From Zea mays (Eukaryota > Streptophyta > Magnoliopsida > Poales > Poaceae): a stretch of DNA of 64,000 bases. Numbering within the stretch: position 1 is the stretch's first letter; each line of letters begins with the position of its first letter. Below, one piece after another: positions 10,938 to 22,207 of this stretch. The DNA is taken from positions 133,640,990 to 133,704,989 of the forward strand of contig NC_050101.1 of the NCBI RefSeq assembly GCF_902167145.1. The letters run 5' to 3'. The notes below the pieces were generated by a model. It was not told the origin of the DNA. It did no database searches and saw nothing but the letters and a program-made list of their open reading frames with translations. Position numbers and translations under genes: made by a program.

Positions 10938-13508
10938 TTAGGCCTTGTTCTTACGTACCCAAACAGTCTTGGGTCCTTTCACGTTAGAAACAAGCACCTT
11001 GGGTACCCAAACACAAGTCTTTGACCCTTGTGTTTGCCCCCAACATATTTGGCAACTATTTTGCCTGATTTGTTAGTTAAAACATAAGATGCATCAAAAG
11101 TCTTAAATGAAATGTTAGGCTCATTTGATGCAGTAGGAGTTTTCTTTTTAGGCATTTTAACATGAGTAGAATGCCTAGAGCTAGAAGTCTCATTCTTATA
11201 CATAAAAGCATGATGAGAAACAGAATGAGATTTTTAGCATGAATTCTCCTAATTTTGTGTTCGGGATAATCAGCAGGATATAAACTATAGCCCTCATTAT
11301 CCTGAACCATGGAAGCTTTGCCCTTAACAAAGTTAGATAATTTCTTAGGGGCACTAAGCTTGACATTGCTTCCCTGTTGGAAACCAATGCCATCCTTAAT
11401 GTCAGGGCGTCTCCCATTATAGAGCATGCTTCTAGCAAATTTAAACTTTTCATTTTCAATTTCATGCTCATTAATTTTAGCAGTTAATTAAGCTATATGA
11501 TCATTTTGTTGTTTAATTAAAGCAAGGTGATCATTTATAGCATCAACATTAACATCTCTACATCTAGTACAAATAGTAACATGATCAATAGTAGATGTAG
11601 AGGGTTTGCAAGCATTTAATTCATCTATCTTAGCATGTAATATGGTATTCTCATTTCTAAGATAGGAAATAGAATCATTGCAAACATTTAGCTCTTTAAT
11701 CTTAGAAACTAAATTGTCATTTTCAGTTCTAAGACTAGCAATTGAATCATTACAAGTATTTAATTTTTCAACCTTAGCAATTAAACTAGCATTCTCAGTT
11801 CTAAGGTTTGAAATAGTGTCATGGCAAATGCTAAGCTCCTTAGACAATTTTTCACATTTCTCAACTTCCTGAGCATAAGCATTCTTCAATTTAACATGCT
11901 TTTTATTTTCTTTAATAAGGAATTCCTCTTGGCTATCCAAGAGTTCATCCTTCTCATGAATGGCACCTATCAATTCATTTAATTTTTCTTTTTGTTGCAT
12001 GTTAAGGTTGGCAAAAAGGGTAAGCAGATCATCTTTATCTTTACTAGAACTACCCTCATCACTAGATGTAGTATACTTGGGGGTGGTTCTAGATTGTACC
12101 TTCTACTTTTTATCGTCCTTTGCCATGAAATATTTGTGGCCGACGTTTGGGAAGAGAAGGCCTTTGTTGACGGCGATGTTGGCGGCATCCTCATCGGAGG
12201 AGGAGTCGTTGGAGCTCTCATCGGAGTCCCATTCCCGACATATGTGGGCATCACCGCCCTTTCTCTTGTAGTACTTCTTCTTCTCCTTCTTCTTTCCCTT
12301 CTTGTCGTTGCCCCTATCACTATCACTAGACATTGGACATTTAGCAATAAAATGACCGGGCTTACCACATTTGTAGCACACCCTCTTGGAGCGGGGTTTG
12401 TAGTCTTTCCCCCTCCTTTGCTTGAGGATTTGGCGAAAGCTCTTGATGATGAGCGTCATCTCCTCATTGTTGAGCTTGGAGGCGTTGATGGGGAGCCTAC
12501 TTGATGTAGACTCTTCTTTCTTCTCTTCCGTCGCTTTGAATGCGATAAGTTGCACCTCGGGTGTGGAGGTGATGCCTTGCTCCAAGTCGATGATGTGTTT
12601 GGATCCTTTGATCATTAGTTCAAAGCTCACAAACTTTCCTATCACTTCCTCGAGAGACATTAATTTGTATCTAGGATCCCCACGAATTAATTGTACTTGA
12701 GTAGGATTGCGAAAAACAAAGGATCTTAGAATAACCTTGACCATGTCATGGTCATCCCATTTAGTGCTCCCGAGGTTGCGCACTTGATTAACCAAGGTCT
12801 TGAGTCGGTTGTACATTGCTTGTGGCTCCTCTCCTTGGTTGAGGATGAATCGACCGAGCTCCCCCTCGATCGTCTCCCGTTTGGTGATCTTGGTCACCTC
12901 ATCTCCTTCGTGCGCGGTCCTTAGGACGTCCCAAATCTCCTTGGCACTCTTTAACCCTTGCACCTTATTATACTACTCTCGACATAGAGAGGCGAGGAGT
13001 ATAGTAGTTACTTGGGAGTTAAAGTGCCGTATTTGGGAGACCTCATCTGAGTCGTAGCCCTCGTCCCCCACGGTAGGTACCTGCGCTCTAAATTCAACAA
13101 TGTCCCATATGCTTGCGTGGAGTGAGGTTAGGTGATGCCTCATTTTATCACTCCACATACAATAATCATCACCATCAAAATATGGTGGTTTGCCTAATGG
13201 AACGGAAAGTAAAGGAGTGCGCTTAGAAATACGGGGATAACGAAGTGGCATCTTACTATACTTCTTGCGCTCATGGCGCTTAGAAGTGACGGACGCCGCG
13301 TCGGAGCCGTATGTGGAGGGCGATGAAGAGTCAGTCTCGTAGTAGACCACTTTCTTCATCTTCTTCTTCTTGTCGCCACTCCGATACAACTTGACGCGGG
13401 GAGGGGTCCCTCCTTGGCTTTGGTGCCGGACTCCCTTGATGGAGCCTTCCCGTGGCTTGTGGCCTTCTCGCCGGTTTCCATCTCCCTCTTGGCGGATCCT
13501 CTCGACAT
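10938..13508 (-). pseudogene. Ji-like gag, broken
   Basis: Starts with ATG at 13508 (MSRGS...), a few dozen bases after the primer site, as in element I. The N-terminal domain is followed by a CCHC knuckle CYKCGKPGHFIAKC near 12330-12380, a Lys-rich and Ser/Asp-rich stretch, and a coiled-coil-like region with repeated phrases (LRTEN, LNVCNDSI) at 11490-12000. A Glu codon became TAG at about 12971-12973, where sister copies read CREEYNK, and later segments are in different frames. The C-terminal tail near 10940-11060 resembles the FVWVPK-type ends of the sisters. The stop TAA is in the same frame as pol here. Confidence 0.85.
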
Positions 13509-13542
13509 CACTTCGAGTTGTTAGACTCTAATAAAGCACTGG

Positions 13543-13554
13543 GTTCTGATACCA
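13543..13554 (-). promoter_or_regulatory. Primer binding site of element B
   Basis: On the minus strand the sequence just inside the 5' LTR reads TGGTATCAGAAC. This is complementary to the 3' end of initiator Met-tRNA except for its last bases. Two bases separate it from the LTR end at 13557. Confidence 0.8.
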
Positions 13555-13556
13555 AT

Positions 13557-14759
13557 TGAAAGTCGCCTAGAGGGGGGTGAATAGGCGGAATCTGAAAATT
13601 ATAAACTTAAGCACACACTACAAGCCGGGGTTAGCGTTAGAAATGAATCTGAGTCCGAAAGAGAGGGGAAACAAATCAACCAAGAAATAGAGCAGATGAA
13701 CACAGTGATTTGTTTTACCGAGGTTCGGTTCTAAAGAACCTAGTCCCAGTTGAGGTGGTCACAAAGACCGGGTCTCTTTCAACCCTTTCCCTTTCTCAAA
13801 CGGTAACCTAGACCGAGTGAGCTTTCTCCTTAATAAAATGGGTCACTTAGACCCCGCAAGGACCACCACACACTTGGTGTCTCTTGCTTTGAATACATGT
13901 CACTTGGGAACAAGAATGAGGAAGGAAGAAAGCAATCCAAGCAACAAGAGCACAAAGAAAACGAACAAAACTCTCTCTCAAGTCACTAATTGGTTGGAGT
14001 GGATTTGGCACTTGAAGAGGCTTTGATTCTTTTGATTTGTGTCTAGGAGTGAATTCACTAGCTCTTGTATTGAAAGAGAACCTTGGAAAACTTGGATGCT
14101 TGGAGTGTTGGTGGTTTGGGGGGTATTTATAGCCCTCAACCACCAACAAGTTGGTGGGGGTGGCTGTTGTCGATGGGCGCACCGGACAGTCCGGTGCACC
14201 AGCCACGTCACCCAATCGTTAGGGTCCGAGAGCTTTTGACCGTTGGAAGCTTTGTCTTCTAGTGGCACCGGACAGTCCGGTGTCGCACCGGACAGGCACT
14301 GTTCAGTGTCCGGTGCGCCTCCGGCCTGCGCTCTGACTCTGCCACGCACTGTTGCGCACTGTTCATCTGTTCTTCAGCTTTTGCATGCGACCATTGCGCG
14401 AAGTAGTCGTTGCTCCGCTGGTGCACCGGACATTCCGGTGGCACGCCGGACAGTCCGGTGAATTATAGCGGAGCGTGCTGGTTGAAACCCGAGAGTGGCT
14501 GTTTGGACTCTGTATGGTCCTGGTGCACCGAACACTGTCCGGTGGTGCACCGGACAGTCCGGTGCGCCAGACCAGGGCACACTCGGTTTCTTTGCTCCTT
14601 TGTATTTGAACCATATCTTCAATCGTTATTGGTTTGTGTTGAACCTTTATGCACCTATAGATCATATACTCTAAAGCAAACTAGTTAGTTCATTATTTGT
14701 GTTGGGCATTCAACCACCAAAATTAATTATAGGAAAAGGTTAACCCTATTTTCCTTTCA
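13557..14759 (-). repeat. 5' LTR of element B
   Basis: On the minus strand it starts TGAAAGGAAAATAGGG and ends GGCGACTTTCA next to the primer site; length 1203 bp. U3 palindromes of the CACCGGACTGTCCGGTG type lie at about 14178-14565, with a TATA box (minus-strand TATAAATA) at 14124-14131. Confidence 0.88.
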
Positions 14760-15233
14760 ATTGGGTATTCCGATGTCGATTATATCGGATGTAAAATTGA
14801 TAGGAAGAGCACATCAGGGACTTGTCAATTTTTGGGAAGATCCCTGGTGTCTTGGGCTTCAAAGAAACAAAACTCCGTAGCTCTTTCCACCACCGAAGCC
14901 GAGTACATTGCCGCAGGCCATTGTTACACGCAATTACTTTGGATGAGGCAAACCCTTAGGGACTATGGCTACAAATTTAGCAAAGTCCCTCTCCTATGTT
15001 ATAATGGGAGTGCAATCCGCATGGCGGATAATCCCGTTGAACACAGCCGCACTAAACACATAGACATCCGGTATCACTTTCTGAGAGATCACCAACAAAA
15101 GGGGGATATCGAGATTGCTTATGTGAGCACCCACAACCAATTAGCCGATATCTTTACCAAGCCACTAGATAAGAAAACCTTTAGCAAACTTAGGAATGAG
15201 CTAAATATACTTGATTCTCGAAATTTTGATTGA
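14760..15233 (+). CDS. Element C Pol C-terminus (RNase H), partial
   Basis: The open frame begins exactly at the border with element B (Ile-Gly-Tyr-Ser-Asp) and runs through the RNase H motifs STTEAEYIAAG, LLCYN, HIDIRYHFLRDH and DIFTKPLD to a TGA at 15233. Sister copies read STAEAEY and LLCDN, so an Asp expected in the catalytic part is replaced by Tyr here. No frameshift in this piece. It is a remnant without its own start. Confidence 0.85.
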   Translation: MGYSDVDYIGCKIDRKSTSGTCQFLGRSLVSWASKKQNSVALSTTEAEYIAAGHCYTQLLWMRQTLRDYGYKFSKVPLLCYNGSAIRMADNPVEHSRTKHIDIRYHFLRDHQQKGDIEIAYVSTHNQLADIFTKPLDKKTFSKLRNELNILDSRNFD

Positions 15234-15876
15234 AACATTGCATATACCTTTGATCATGTCTCTTTCATTTGATACAAATGCATATTTCTTATTCTTCTTG
15301 TGCCAAGGCTAAGACTGATGTGCTTTCAAGTATATCTCTATGGTTAGTGTTAGATTGAAAGGGAAATGGAGTATTCGGCAAAGATAAGGCTTCCACTCCA
15401 GCTCTGATGGTATCACTTACCCTTTGCCGTTACTCATGTATCTCTCAATAGGTATGACCCTTCACTCATATTTCCTTTACCAATGGGAGAAAGTATTAGA
15501 AGAAAATGTAAAAAGGGCTCTCATGTTCTCCGTTTTTGGCGATTAATGCCAAAGGGGGAGAAAGTATTAAGCCCAAAGCAAAAGGACCGCACCACCATTT
15601 CAAAATTTTTCTTCAAAATTCTTGCAATCGTATTTCTATACCTTGACTATTTGCAAAAGATTTTTGAAAGGATTTTTTCAAAAGATTTGCAAAAACAATC
15701 TGTGTGGTGCAAATGTGGTCCAAAATGTTAAAAATATCAAATCAAACTTATATGCTTAGAAAGGCTTTCATTTCAAAATAACTTATGCACATCTGTCAAA
15801 ATACAAACTAGTTACATTTCTACACTTTCTATTTACTTTAGTTTGTGTTGCCATCAATCACCAAAAAAGGGGAGAT
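15234..15876 (+). other. Element C 3' untranslated region
   Basis: AT-rich noncoding stretch with purine tracts AAAGGGGGAGAAAG near 15549 and AAAAAAGGGGAGAT at 15863-15876. The second abuts the LTR and is the plus-strand primer. No convincing gene. Confidence 0.7.
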
Positions 15877-17163
15877 TGAAAGGGAAATAACCTCAACATT
15901 TCCTATAATCGATTTTAGTGTTTGACGACCATCACAAACCTTGTGGACTAACCAATTTGCCTAGTTAATCATTTCTCAGGTGCATAAGTTCATATACAAC
16001 TATTCTAAGTCGACTGTCTGGAATACCGTAGATTATTCCGGACAGGAGAAGCTTTTTGGAAAAAATACCTATGCCCGGACCGTCTGGGCACTTGCGGTGG
16101 ACCGTCCGCAACACTAGGGTGAGCCTCGGACAGGAACACTGCAAAAACACAAGTTAACACTACGGACCGTCCGATGGAGAAGCAAGCACCGTCCGAGACC
16201 ACGCGCGGACCGTCCGACCTCTTGCGCGGACCATCCGGTCGTTGAAAAACCAGAAAAACCCGAAGGTGACGGGTTTGGTAAAATACATTTTTAGCGTCCT
16301 CGCGGACCGTCCGCGACTGCTTTATCTGACATCTGACGACACATTAAATGCTCTATAGCCGTTGATATAGTCGTTACTGCTAACCGTTGCATTTTCAGCC
16401 GTTGATGTGCAGGAGCGGACCATTCGGACCAGGGGAGCGGACCGTCCGCGGTCGGCAGGAAAGGAGCAACGGCTAGGAAGTGGTTGGAGGCTATAAATAC
16501 AACCCCAACCACCTCTATTCACTTAACCCAAGCACTCCACTCCTTCACATTCAATACAAGAGCTAGCAATCCACTCCAAGACACACTTAAAGCTTTCAAC
16601 CTCTCAAAGTTTCACAATTTAGACAAGTGATCATTAGTGACTTGAGAGAGTGTGATCCGTGTGTTATTTGTCGCTCTTGTTGCTTGGTTTTCGCAATCGT
16701 GCTTTCTTCATCTCTTTCTCAACCTTCTAAGTGAATTGTAAAGCAAGCAAGAGACACCTAATTGTGTGGTGATCCTTGCGGGGTCTTAGTGACCCGTGAG
16801 ATTAAGAAGAAGCACTCAACCGGTTTAAGTGATCGATTGAGAGAGGGAAAGAGTTGAAATAGACCCGGCCTTTGTGACCTCCTCAACAGGGACTAGATTC
16901 TTTGGAACCGAACATTGGTAAAACAAATCACCGTGTTCTCTCGTCAATCTTTACTTGATTTGTTTTTCCCTCTCTAAAGGTTCCCTTGCTCATATTGATT
17001 TGAGTTTGCTCCCAAAGGTCATCCGCATTGATTGAGCAACTCTAAGCAAGGAGAACTATCTTCTGCACTCCAATTTAATTCTAACGCTAACCCCGGCCTT
17101 AGTGCAAGTTTAAGTTTATAAATTTCAGGTTTCGCCTATTCACCCCCCTCTATGCGTCTTTCA
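15877..17163 (+). repeat. 3' LTR of element C
   Basis: 1287 bp from TGAAAGGGAAATAACC to GCGTCTTTCA. Palindromes of the form CGGACCGTCCG occur repeatedly at about 16075-16450. TATA box TATAAATA at 16492-16499. The U5 part is close to Ji-type LTRs (CACCCCCCTCTATGCG). Confidence 0.85.
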
Positions 17164-17378
17164 TAGGCAAGCATTTTAGGCTTGGCTGAACCATGGGATA
17201 AATCACTTGTGCATTTACCTTCTTGCCATTTTGTTTCTTCCTAAGGGAGGACTTTCTCTCTTCTTCTTGCTTTAAACTTCGTTTAGATTTGCGCTAACTC
17301 CTAACTTTGGATCAAGTTTGTGTTTTGAGTTGTATTTTTTGCAGGATCACCTATTTACCCCTCTCGATGCTCTTATCA
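17164..17378 (+). repeat. End of an older LTR that hosts element C
   Basis: The sequence shares AAGCATTTTAGGCTTGGC with the LTR at 40779-40796 and ends GCAGGATCACC...GATGCTCTTATCA, the usual Sirevirus LTR end. Its left part lies beyond element C. It marks the edge of the left nest, about 1.2 kb before the first splice donor of the DCD gene. Confidence 0.6.
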
Positions 17379-17581
17379 TGTGCTCAATGATTTTTAAGCA
17401 AAAATGTCATGTTTCATTTTAAATAATAGTCTGTAAAAGAAAATTTGATGTGGCGCTGTGGTGACTATAGACTAATAATAAAGGAACACTGTAGTAGATA
17501 AAGTTTAAAAACAGTAATGTGGTAAGGCTATTCCTAGTAGGTATCACATGCGCACGCGGATGTTCTGTTTCGCGAGGCTTA

Positions 17582-17812
17582 GGATCCGTTTGGCAGGGCT
17601 TTGGTTTGTCTAAGTATAACTCTGGTTCTAGCTTTTTTTTAAACAACTTTTTGGTAGAGCTGAAGATATTTTGCAAATCGTTTGGTTGAAACGGAGGAAA
17701 CGGCTCTGGCTTTTAGGTGCTTTTCACAGTAAATCGTTTTTATAAAAAGTATTTGGCGAGACTTTGGTTTTTTTCCAGAGAAAAGCAGAGCCGATGCCCT
17801 GCCAAACGAGCT
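17582..17812. mobile_element. MITE-like element with terminal inverted repeats
   Basis: Left end GGATCCGTTTGGCAGGG and right end CCCTGCCAAACGAGCTC are near-complementary over about 17 bp, enclosing about 230 bp with no coding capacity. I could not identify a clean target duplication. The ends resemble hAT-type miniature elements common in grasses. Confidence 0.6.
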
Positions 17813-18044
17813 CTGACATGCACTTTCAAAAAAGTTAACACGTCAAGTGAACCGTGCATGCAGTTGCGTATATACGTTGCAAAGGAGAGATAAACCCGTA
17901 GAAATAAGATACAGGTCGCCCGAGCGCTCATTTTGTGCACCCTCCACATTATGCTGGAAAGTGAACAGTGCAACACAGACGCGTAAAATAAGTACGTGAG
18001 GCAGGTTTCACACATTGCTTGGAATAGTCTAAGTAGATAAGATA

Positions 18045-18323
18045 GTGTTTGGTTGGAGTTAGATAGAATCTAGTTGCTCTATTCCAGCATATAATATGTT
18101 TCGTTTGATTTCAGCTAGAACCAAGTCGATCTAAAAGTGAAATGTTCCTCCAATGTGATGCATCTCTTGCCTAAAAGAGATCGAACTTGTACGCTCACGA
18201 TTCCAGCGCTCATCTTTTCGTTTCTGTTAGTAGCATCCTTTTCTGTTCTATTTCACTCTAGAAGTCTAGAACCATAGCATCCTTTTCTATTCTATTTCAC
18301 TCCAGAAGTCTAGAACCAAACAC
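18045..18323. mobile_element. MITE-like element with an internal 44-bp tandem duplication
   Basis: Ends GTGTTTGGTTGGAG and GTCTAGAACCAAACAC form an imperfect inverted repeat. Inside, a 44-bp unit beginning AGCATCCTTTTCT occurs twice in a row (18232-18275 and 18276-18319). It lies just upstream of the DCD gene. Confidence 0.55.
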
Positions 18324-19874
18324 AAAATAGAGCCATTTCGTTGTAGAAAAAAAAATATAGAGTGGCTGCTGTTCTCCGTCCAACTAGCAGGTCTCAACCT
18401 CGAGGCACTCTCACGCCCAACGGCCACACCACCGTCCTCTCCGCGTGCCCCCGAAACCACCACACGCGGCCACGCCACGCCGCCCACTACGGGCGGGCCT
18501 CCTTGCGCTTGGAGTATTGGTCGACGTGCTCCTCTCACCGCACCCTCTACTGATACTGGGTTGGCGCGAGAACGGCGAGCCCACCTGAACGCGGTAAGCT
18601 GCATTGATCGATTCCTTACATTGGTACTAGGTAGTAAGGAACCCTACCTTGCTTCCCGATGAATTTTCCGAGAAGTTCCTCGTTTTCTGCGGTTTGTTTT
18701 AGCTGTTCCGAGAAACCAAACCCGAAGCTTTAATCGATCAGTTAGTAATGGATTTGTTTGCCACCTAGCAGAGTGGTGGTCTGATCATCCATCCGTGGTG
18801 CGGGTAAAATTTACTCTGCGAAAATGTTTGTGATTCCACCAAACCCCCATGCAGCACGGCAAAAAAACACCCCTATTAATTACAGTTCGTTTCGAGCTGT
18901 ACATGTTCTCTAAGAATTGTGGTTCCTTGGAATGTAGTTGAATTGTTCCTCTTTCTGTGGGAAATTATGGAAGGGAGCAGCAGAGGCAAGGGTAATTACG
19001 TGCACATCTGTGGACTATGGGGTTTTAACTGTAAGGCCATAGTCGCTTTACTCTCAATCCATGTGGATTGGAGTAGTGGATTTAAATTCATAGCAAGTCA
19101 AAATCTCTCTTTATCCATCCTAATCCTGCACAATGCACATGGCATGGGAATAACTGAACAAGGCCTAAAAGGTTTTCCATGCAGTTTTTCTGTTCTAAAT
19201 TGCAAGTAAAATTGGAAACCAGATCTACCCAGTCAATGATCGGCTGATCGTCCGTGTTCCTTTATCTTGTTTGAACTTGGTAGTTCTCGAGATACAGATA
19301 TCCGTGCAACAGCTCACAGCTGCTCTCAACCTAGAGAAATTCACAACAGCACAGAGCAATTTCAGCCAGTGGCTTCTATGAGGCTTTAAGTTCTTGTTGG
19401 GTGGTTTAGCTTCACGTTATCGCCAGTTATTTGTGGATAATAAAAACCATTGTTATGTGTGGTTGGTGCTCCACAGTAAGCCTAGTCGGTAGTGTGAAAC
19501 TTTTTCCTTGCTTTCTCCTCTTATTGAAAAGGATTCTATGGCATGTTCATGAAAAAAAAATTATGTTATACTGAAACCGTATGATTTGAGTTTGTTGCGT
19601 AAATGCAGACCATGTCAGAAACTGTAAACTGTTTCATCAATGAAATATAAGGTTGTGCCTCTCTGTGGCACTTTCTAAGAGGAAGAAAAAAAAAACTGTG
19701 GCATGATAGGCTTTGCATCACCCCTTGTTTTATATATTGATTATATTGTTTGTGATTCTTTCTTGTAATATCTGCAGCAGCCAAATAATCATGTGATATA
19801 TGTTTCTTTTTAGTGACATTATTGATTTTCTTATCCTTTTCATTGCCAATCTTCAAGGGATTCAGTGATTTTGG
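18324..19874 (+). other. Putative promoter, 5' UTR exon and 5' UTR intron of the DCD gene
   Basis: A GC-rich stretch (about 18370-18593) ends in a good splice donor GCG|GTAAGC (GT at 18594). The next exon has a plausible acceptor before the start codon (ATTCAG, ending near 19865). This suggests a noncoding first exon and an intron of about 1.27 kb. The transcription start is not visible to me. Confidence 0.5.
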
Positions 19875-21232
19875 ATGGTGAAGGTACAGAGTAAAGAGTC
19901 TGCAACCTTTGGTGGTGCAGTTTTTATGTGCAACCATCTGACCAGGAAGGAGTGCTTTGACAAGAAAATATTTGGCCTCTCTGATTTCTGTGCTGATTTT
20001 GTAGAGAAAGTTAAAGCTGGCACAACTTTATTCTTATATGATGTTGATCAGTGTAAGCTCCATGGTGTTTTCGAAGCAACTTCAGATGGGGCTGTGAACA
20101 TTATTCCTGATGCATATGTCGCATCAGGAAAGGGGTATCCTTCTCAGGCATGAATACTTTTGAGATTTACTAAATACTAACTACTGTCTTCTAGTTCATC
20201 TACTCTAGTGCTACCATGTAAATCTACTAGGAGTTATGAATTATATATGATAACACACTTGAAACACATGCTTCCCTATATTTACATTTTCCGACTAATT
20301 TTGTAGCTTTCCCATGCATGATATATATTCCCAGATAATTCTCATACAGTTCTTCCAGAGATATTATAAGTCATAATAATTTTATTCCTGTTCTGTTGCA
20401 ATGAATCCAGATACGTTTCAAGAGGATTTGGTTTTGCAAGCCTTTGACGCTTACTGAATTTCAAGATGCTGTCCACAATTATTCTGTTAAAAACAAGTTT
20501 AGTTATGGTTTGTCACACCAACAGGTCTGCTCCACAGTTTTCTTGTATTATGTCAATATGCTTAGCTACTGACCGCAGGGTGCTTCTGTTATGCAGGTTG
20601 CAAAGCTTCTCCATTTGTTTTCTTCACGGAACAGGTTGCAGCTTCCTCAAAACCCAATATTACAAGATGATGTCCCAGGGGACCTTGAGACTTCTTCTTC
20701 TCTGGCTAGAGTAACTGACGTGCAGTGCAGTCCATGTGGTTCATTCAGGAGCACCTGTCAAACATGTTCCTCCACCTCTCTTGGGGAACATATGGCACCG
20801 ATGGGTGCAAAATTAATCGATCCCGGGGCATTAATGCACAGAGGTCTACAATCAGACATCTCAAAATCTCCCCTGCAATCTGGAGCGGAGATGGCCACTA
20901 TCACCATACCTGGCAACCAAGAAGCAATGCATGACCAACCTACTGATGACTATATACCTCTTCTCCAGGAGGAAAATACTTTTGAAGGTGTTGATGGTCT
21001 ATTTGCGTTGCTAAAAGATGTGTGCCACTCTTCTGAATTATCTAAACGTAGCAGTGACTCTGAAAACCATAATACATTCCACCAAGTTTGTATTAGGAAG
21101 GAAGATGAATGCTGCCCACCCATCTTAGGTCGTTCCAAACTCCGTGCTGACAGTGAAGGGCGAACAAGTGTGTTTTCTCGGTTAGTGAGAAAGCACGATC
21201 GTGGTCGTGGGGAGGCAATGAAACAGCTGTGA
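19875..21232 (+). CDS. DCD-domain (development and cell death) protein, 340 aa
   Basis: There are three coding exons: 19875-20147, 20411-20524 and 20597-21232 (273+114+636 nt, all phase 0). The start is fixed by an in-frame TGA at 19866-19868. Residues 11 to about 139 form a DCD domain: GGAVFMCN, KECFDKKIFGL, AGTTLFLYD, HGVFEATSDG, IRFKRIWFCKPL and FSYGLSHQQV are its hallmark phrases. DCD proteins are plant-specific and linked to development, hormone and stress or pathogen-induced cell death; the molecular role of most is unknown. The remaining 200 residues are polar and not recognised. They contain a C-x2-C-x6-C-x2-C cluster at C173, C176, C183 and C186, then an acidic stretch. Intron 1 starts GC rather than GT (CAG|GCATGA) and ends CCAG. 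Intron 2 (20525-20596) is GT...AG. Confidence 0.85.
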
Positions 21233-21448
21233 TGCTGTGCTCATCACCGGATGCACAACCTGCAAGGACACACTATCCTTGAGCTGCCCTCGGTTTGTGT
21301 TTGAGTGCCTTTCGTTCGTTTGTTGTTAGGGTAAGAACGGAGTACGTGTCGTGAACCTGGATGTGTTGTAGTTGCATGTTGTATTACTATTTCGGGCCTA
21401 TGTTTGCTGTGTAGACGAGTTATCACGTAATTGCTACATGTGTGTCTG

Positions 21449-21493
21449 TTGTTCTTGTGCTTGTTGTTCTTGTGCTTGTTGTTCTTGTGCTTG
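21449..21493. repeat. 15-bp tandem repeat, three copies
   Basis: TTGTTCTTGTGCTTG is repeated three times exactly, in the 3' flank or 3' UTR of the DCD gene. Confidence 0.9.
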
Positions 21494-21502
21494 GAATTAT
21501 AC

Positions 21503-21631
21503 AGGCATGTTTGGATCGCAGCCTCACTTGTCATACTTTACATAACATTTCTGCTTAAGTTTAGTTCTTCAATTCGAACGACTAACCTTAGACAAAGTGT
21601 GGCATAGTTAGCCACGAACCAAACAGGCCCT
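21503..21631. mobile_element. Small MITE-like element
   Basis: AGGCATGTTTGG at the left and CCAAACAGGCCCT at the right are near inverted repeats around about 105 bp without coding capacity. Just beyond, ATAAGAAGGAACAGTGGT is duplicated in tandem (about 21635-21670). Confidence 0.45.
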
Positions 21632-21982
21632 ACGTATAAGAAGGAACAGTGGTATAAGAAGGAACAGTGGTGTGCCCACTACATTGTATATGCTCTGATG
21701 TCGATTGGCAGGTGCAGCCCACGCCGTGGGCTTGTGGTTGCCATGCATAGCATGGCGAGGCCATGTGCGCCACGGCAGCGTGGGACCGCAAAGGCCGCAT
21801 GGCGTGGGTAGATGAAGCAATGAGGACTCGATCGCGGGCACTCGATAGGGGAGACGAGTGCGTCTATGATTTTTACCATAAGATTTTTCTCCTTTAGGGC
21901 TGGGCTAGGCTGGGCTAGGCTAGGCTAGTTTAGCAACTCTATTTTTTAAAGAAATTCTTATTTTTCCAAGTGAAAGCATTTA

Positions 21983-22207
21983 TAGTGTGTTTGGTTTGTG
22001 GAGTCACTCTATATCTCATGAGATGATGCATCATAAGTTCATTCCATCAATTTTGGTGGAATCAACTCACTCCTCATCTATATACTAATTATTAGCTTAT
22101 GAGGAATGGGGTGGTGATGGATCAACTCATTCTATTCCACAAACCAAATAAAAAAGTGAGGAGTGAGAAAAAGATGGATCACTCCATTCCTCAAACCAAA
22201 CACACTA
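21983..22207. mobile_element. MITE with long terminal inverted repeats
   Basis: TAGTGTGTTTGGTTTGTGGA at the left is matched at the right end by the complement of TCCTCAAACCAAACACACTA, a 20-bp inverted repeat with one mismatch around an AT-rich 185-bp core. 21632-21982 between this and the previous element holds nothing I recognise. Confidence 0.7.

Larger units (their letters stand above)
7757..14759 (-). mobile_element. Element B: Ji-like Sirevirus, minus strand, 3' end off-window
   Basis: On the minus strand the order is 5' LTR (13557-14759), primer site (13543-13554), gag (10938-13508) and pol (7757-10925). Element A interrupts pol near its C-terminus; the remaining pol end and 3' LTR would lie left of the window. 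To the right, pol of element C resumes at 14760, so B is itself inserted in C. ATTGG (14760-14764) is the likely right copy of its target duplication. Both reading frames are badly broken. Confidence 0.85.
14760..17163 (+). mobile_element. Element C: Sirevirus, 3' part only
   Basis: The C-terminal RNase H part of pol, the 3' untranslated region and a 3' LTR are present. The front of the element lies beyond element B, left of the window. It is Ji-like in pol but has a different LTR: starts TGAAAGGGAAATAACC, ends ATGCGTCTTTCA, with CGGACCGTCCG palindromes instead of CACCGGACTGTCCGGTG. I do not assign a family name. Confidence 0.82.

Noticed and set aside
18919..19209. 96-codon open frame upstream of the DCD start
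   Set aside because: It lies in the inferred 5' UTR intron, matches no family I know and is followed by a stop before the DCD exon.
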